Source: Xenopus tropicalis
Taxonomy: Eukaryota > Chordata > Amphibia > Anura > Pipidae
Assembly (NCBI RefSeq): GCF_000004195.4
Contig: NC_030677.2
Location: forward strand, 58,472,222-58,536,221
Length of the DNA stretch: 64,000 nt
Direction: 5' to 3'
Every line of letters starts with the position of its first letter. Within the stretch, counting starts at the first letter, position 1. Positions 60,091 through 64,000 of the stretch are shown here, piece after piece. Under the pieces are notes generated by a model, which made no database searches, was not told the DNA's origin, and saw nothing but the letters and a program-made list of their open reading frames with translations. Position numbers and translations under genes: made by a program.

Positions 60091-61062
60091 ATGAGGACTT
60101 CAAGTCTCAACTCCACTTGAGTTAGTAGTTAAGGCTCAAATATGGTGCAACTATATACAAGTAGTTCATCTTGAATTGTGAATCTTGGAGCTTGGTTGTT
60201 GCTTAGGAAGCACTGAGACCCAAGCATCTGTGGTTTATATGTATTATATTCCCTTTATATGGGAACATATTTGTAAGTATGTATATCATTTGATAGTGCT
60301 ACTTACAGTTATAGTACAGATATTGCAATAAATAAAGAATAAATATAAATGATTTCAAAGATTAATTGCCCCAAGTTAACTGATACAGGAAGTAGGCGGG
60401 AGGCCATGCCGCCCCATAAATCTTACAATTCTAATTGTATTGGTAATACTTTTATGAGTTAACTGGGAAAGACAACAGTGCCCAGATTTGTTCTTTTTTT
60501 AATACCTTACTATTATAAATATTTAACTTAAAACTTTCAAAATTTGAAGCGTTCCATACATTTTCATCCATTTTATACGTGTGCTATACAGAGCAGTCTT
60601 TGTCATTGATATAGCTGGTTTTTTTTATATCAAGCATCTTCCGTCAATTGTTTTTGTTTTGGAAAAATGCTCTTATTTGGGAGTAGCAGTGCATGGGCTG
60701 CACAAAAGCTCTGACCCTTACAGTGCTACGTTTCCTACAAAGCGACCATGATATCGCAGGCAGCCTACATGTTATTACCGGCTTCTGCAATACGGACACA
60801 ACAAGCAGGAGTCACTAGGATACCACCAACACAACACTCTTTGATCATGTCCCAAACTTCAGATAAAACCACAGTCTACCACAAAGCAGCTGGCACAATA
60901 AGCAATGGAAAGCATCCCTATCTCTGTCCAGCTGTGTTATGTCTCCTCCAGTATCTCACAGCTGTGAGGGGGCTGTCTCATTGACTTCCACCTGTCAGTG
61001 GAAATGTTCTACCTATGTAGGAAATGGGGCCATAGCTGAGTGTTGGATGCCCCCTGCACAAA
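60091..61062 (+). other. Intergenic sequence, nothing recognised
   Basis: Unique-looking DNA downstream of the gene. Short open frames at 60748-61208 have no domain or splice support. Confidence 0.5.
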
Positions 61063-61391
61063 TACAGGCATGGGACCTGCTATCCAGAATGCTTTGGACC
61101 TGGGGTTTTCTAGGATATTACCATAATGTGGATCTCCATACCTTATGTCTACTAAAAAATATATTTAACCATGAAATAAATCCAATAAGATTGTTGTTCT
61201 TCCAATAAGGATAAATTATATAATTTATATCATAGTTGGGATCAAGTTCAAGCTTATTGTTACAGAGAAAAAAGAAATACATATTAACATTTTGAATTAT
61301 TTGATTAAAATGGAGTCTGTGGGAGATAACCCTCTGGTTATTTGGAGCTCTCTGGATAACTGGTTTCCACATAACTGATCCCATACATGTA
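61063..61391. repeat. Near-complete 'TACAGGCATGGGACCTG' frog repeat
   Basis: It starts tacaggcatgggacctgcta and ends gatcccatacatgta. Ends are inverted repeats. The interior has the ccaataaggataaattata, tacagagaaaaaagaaatac and tggagtctgtgggagat modules. It is the clearest full copy of the family in this window. Confidence 0.85.
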
Positions 61392-62737
61392 CTGACATAT
61401 TTTACTGATTGTCTCTGTAGAAGTCAGTGATAGATATGACCTTCTCCTTTCTGCTAGTTGGTGACCTTGAGTTCCATAAGTGGCTTGCTTCCATAGAGTT
61501 TTCAGATATCATTGCCATTTAATTCATTACAAAATAAGGTGCAGAACTGAATACAAGAATACAACATTTTACTCAAAGAAGAGAAAGCTATGCCTTTTAT
61601 GCAGATGCAGTATATACAGTATATGAAATGATACTAATACCAGCCAATAGAAATGTTTATAGCTTATCCTGCACTTTATTTCAAAAGTGTTATTGTTAAA
61701 TTTACAGATACTCCTCCCACCCAGGGAAACCAGATGTGTAATGTAGGGAGAATGTCAGTTACATTGTATGATGATCTCCCGACAGATTCTGTATTTGGTG
61801 TACATAAACACTTTGAACACTTTGTCCTTTGCTTTCTTCCTGCTTTTATTTCAACCAGATTATGGGTATATTCAGACTGTGTTTGCCCCTGGACGATGGG
61901 TAACAAAATCTAAGAAGCAGCCACATTATTTATAATTAAAGCTTTTGGTTTTCTGTACTGTGTTGCACATTCTCTGCTTTTTCTATTATCAGTGTTGCCA
62001 TTTCTGCCGCGCCGTTAGCATCACACATTCTTTTCTATCACAGCTAAAGGGCCCTCAGCCTATGGTGGGTCATTTTTTGGATTAAATTCCTTCAGGATGT
62101 TAAAAAAATGCAGGAAAAATTCACCTTTACATTAAATTTTGGTATGTTATAGTTGGGCCTATTATAAGCAACTTTTCAATTTATTTTGTATAGTTTGCTG
62201 ATTTCTTAGCCTTCCTATTCTGCCACTTTTGAGCCTGTAACTGAAAATGCTGCCAGGGTAAGTGACCTCGGGCACCGGGAAATAAATCGACCGCTGCTTC
62301 ACTTTTATCGATAATCTTATTTTGTGTTGGTCCTTTTTCTCTTCAGGCCTTCTACAGTGAAAGATAATTTCATTTAGATTTCAAAACTGTTCCCTGGTTG
62401 CTAGTGTAATTATCACCTTGCAACCAGATAACCCTTTAAATTCCAGGTCTGAGAGTTGAGGGGAAAAATCTTAATTCTTAAACAGTAAAGAATAAAATGA
62501 AGACAAACTGTAAATCATCTTATAATTCTGAATATACTAAAATGTATCATGGGAAACTTCAGTTCCTGCACAAATTGGATGGCCGGCAGAATTAAATGAT
62601 TGGGGTCTGATGACAGGGTCCTTCAAGCTGACTTGTCTCGACTCTACAAGTCACACATCAAGCATCTGGCCTTTGGGGGTTTTCTTACTATGTATAATGC
62701 TAGCCTTCAAAGTGATTTTCTCATAATAATTCTAGAC
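61392..62737 (+). other. Intergenic sequence, mostly unique
   Basis: No gene recognised. A diverged piece of the T2-like 'GGTTCACC' family lies at about 62118-62530 (ttcacctttacattaaattt, ggtatgttatag, aagacaaactgtaaatc). Confidence 0.5.
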
Positions 62738-63011
62738 CAGCGATCCCCAACCAGTGGCTCCAGAGAAACATGTTGCTCCCAATGGACTCAAAGCAGGTGC
62801 TTATTTTTGAATTTCTGGCTTGGAGGCAAGTTTTGGTTGCATAAAAACTAGGGATACTGCGAAACAGAGCCTCCTATAGGCTGCCAGTCCACATAGGGGC
62901 TACCAGTCACAGCCCTTATTTGGCACTCAGAAACTTTTTCATGCTTGCGTTGCCCCCCAAACTTTTTATATTTGAATGTGGCTCATGGATAAAAAAGTTT
63001 GGGGATCCCTA
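62738..63011. mobile_element. 274-bp hAT-like element with perfect 8-bp target duplication
   Basis: The ends CAGCGATCCCCAACC and the inverse TTTGGGGATCCCTA are flanked by identical ttctagac at 62730-62737 and 63012-63019. Noncoding. Confidence 0.92.
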
Positions 63012-63149
63012 TTCTAGACCCTTTAGTTACAATAGTGAATGTAGGCTTTACTATAGCATTATTTTGCCTCTTAGTGAAGTCATTTTAACCCACATAAGAC
63101 AGTATTCCTTTGCCTTATTACAATGACATTATAATATGCATCACTATAA

Positions 63150-63392
63150 GGGCTGTGACACACGGGGAGATTAGTTGCGCCGCGACTAATCTCCCCAAAA
63201 TGCCATGCCACCGGCAGAATGTAAATAGTTGGTGGGATGGCATACGCAGCAGCGCTATTTACGAAAGTTTCCTCTCAAGGCAGCTTCGGCAAATTGCGCT
63301 GCCGCGTATTCCATGGCATTTCGGGGAGATTAGTCGCCCACGACAAGGGAGATTTGTTGCGGTGTGATTAATCTCCTCATGTGTCACAGCCC
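63150..63392. mobile_element. 243-bp PIF/Harbinger-type foldback MITE
   Basis: The ends GGGCTGTGACACACGGGGAG and the inverse ending TGTGTCACAGCCC are flanked by TAA on both sides (63147-63149 and 63393-63395). Sub-repeats of ggggagattagt occur inside on both strands. Noncoding. Confidence 0.85.
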
Positions 63393-63599
63393 TAAAGCTA
63401 TTGTTGCTCACCATGGCACCCTCAAACATTAAGAGGTCCATGATTTGTGGATTGTGGTTCCTTGGCACTTAGTCCTCAGCTGCAATATAAGGGTGAATTC
63501 ACACGGAGCTACTTAGTAGCAGCTATAGACAATACTGAGAATTGCCTCTTCTAAAACACATGTTGAGCCTGTTATCAGATCAGCATTGTCTATTTTAGT

Positions 63600-63720
63600 A
63601 GGCACTACAAGTAGCTGCAATCTACAGTCCCAATCACATTCACACACACTATGATAAATTTTTTAGAAGCCAATTAACCTGCCTGTATGTTTTTGGATTG
63701 TGGCAGCTTCTAATACATAA
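63600..63720. repeat. Retroelement 3'-region fragment (AACCTGCCTGTATGTTTTTGG)
   Basis: The phrase ccaattaacctgcctgtatg with tttttggattgtgg is found in many frog and fish retroelement tails. A related piece, gttaacctgcctgtatggta, is at 33665-33690. Confidence 0.5.
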
Positions 63721-63781
63721 ATAATAAAATAATAAATAATAAAAAAAGTAATGCAAATTATTGGTTTCGCCCCCAACTACT

Positions 63782-63928
63782 ACAGATGTTTCCCACCTTA
63801 AACCCTTCTGCCTTGCTGCCCCTTACATTTGGAATTCCCTCCCTGATTTCCTCCAGAGAGAATCCTCCCTCAGTCTTTTTAAAACTAAATTTAAAGACTA
63901 CCTTTTGGAGCACTCACCCAGCACCTGA
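63782..63928 (+). pseudogene. C-terminal end of a LINE-type ORF2 protein
   Basis: The frame reads ...C-L-A-A-P-Y-I-W-N-S-L-P-D-F-L-Q, then S-S-L-S-L-F-K-T-K-F-K-D-Y-L, then a stop at 63926-63928. The W-N-S-L-P ... S-L-x-x-F-K-x-x-x-K motif is the usual end of non-LTR retrotransposon ORF2 proteins. Only this tail is present, so it is a 5'-truncated copy. Confidence 0.75.
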
Positions 63929-64000
63929 TCTGGGAACTGGCACTTATATTGTAGTGTCACCCACTGTGACCTACAGCACTTACATTTGCCCATTTGTGTC

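Noticed and set aside
59648..60103. 151-codon minus-strand open frame
   Set aside because: It lies across two repeat fragments in GC-rich DNA, with no domain.

Overview
This is vertebrate genomic DNA, most likely from a Xenopus frog (probably X. tropicalis). That call is an inference from the coding sequence and from the repeats: T2/Kolobok-type elements ending in TTAAAGGRR, the common frog repeat starting TACAGGTATGGGACC, Tc1-like, hAT, PIF/Harbinger and piggyBac-type DNA transposons, and a Penelope-like reverse transcriptase fragment. One host gene is visible. It is the 3' two thirds of znf827 (a C2H2 zinc-finger protein) on the + strand.

Ten znf827 coding exons were placed by reading frame, splice sites and phase: 8621-8854, 24040-24273, 25579-25630, 28200-28294, 41624-41761, 43099-43270, 46209-46375, 47109-47300, 52192-52369 and 53596-54403 (stop codon TAA 54401-54403). 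Their phases join without a break into one frame of 689 residues. The large N-terminal exon and the promoter lie upstream of base 1. The first two exons are 234 nt each, have phase-1 introns on both sides, and encode related 78-residue units. Each unit has a SUMO-type psi-K-x-E site and ends in QDIS-K-ASELL-KLS. The later exons encode 11 C2H2 fingers (groups of 1, 1, 2, 2 and 5), a serine-rich linker between fingers 4 and 5, and a conserved C-terminal tail. A long 3' UTR is likely, with a good poly(A) signal near 58.6 kb.

The introns are full of mobile DNA. Intron 8855-24039 holds a 203-bp palindromic Tc1-type MITE, a 6.1-kb TTAA-flanked piggyBac-like element (13966-20069) whose interior is an array of about 384-bp satellite units plus large hairpins, and a Penelope-like RT remnant. 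A 509-bp hAT element with a perfect 8-bp target duplication sits 60 bp after the 52-nt exon. The 13.3-kb intron 28295-41623 carries a complete Tc1/mariner transposon (35914-37527) with 210-bp inverted repeats and an unbroken 340-residue transposase with D153, D244 and E279. Other T2, hAT, Harbinger and LINE remnants are scattered through the other introns and the region after the gene. No second host gene, tRNA, rRNA or CRISPR array was recognised.
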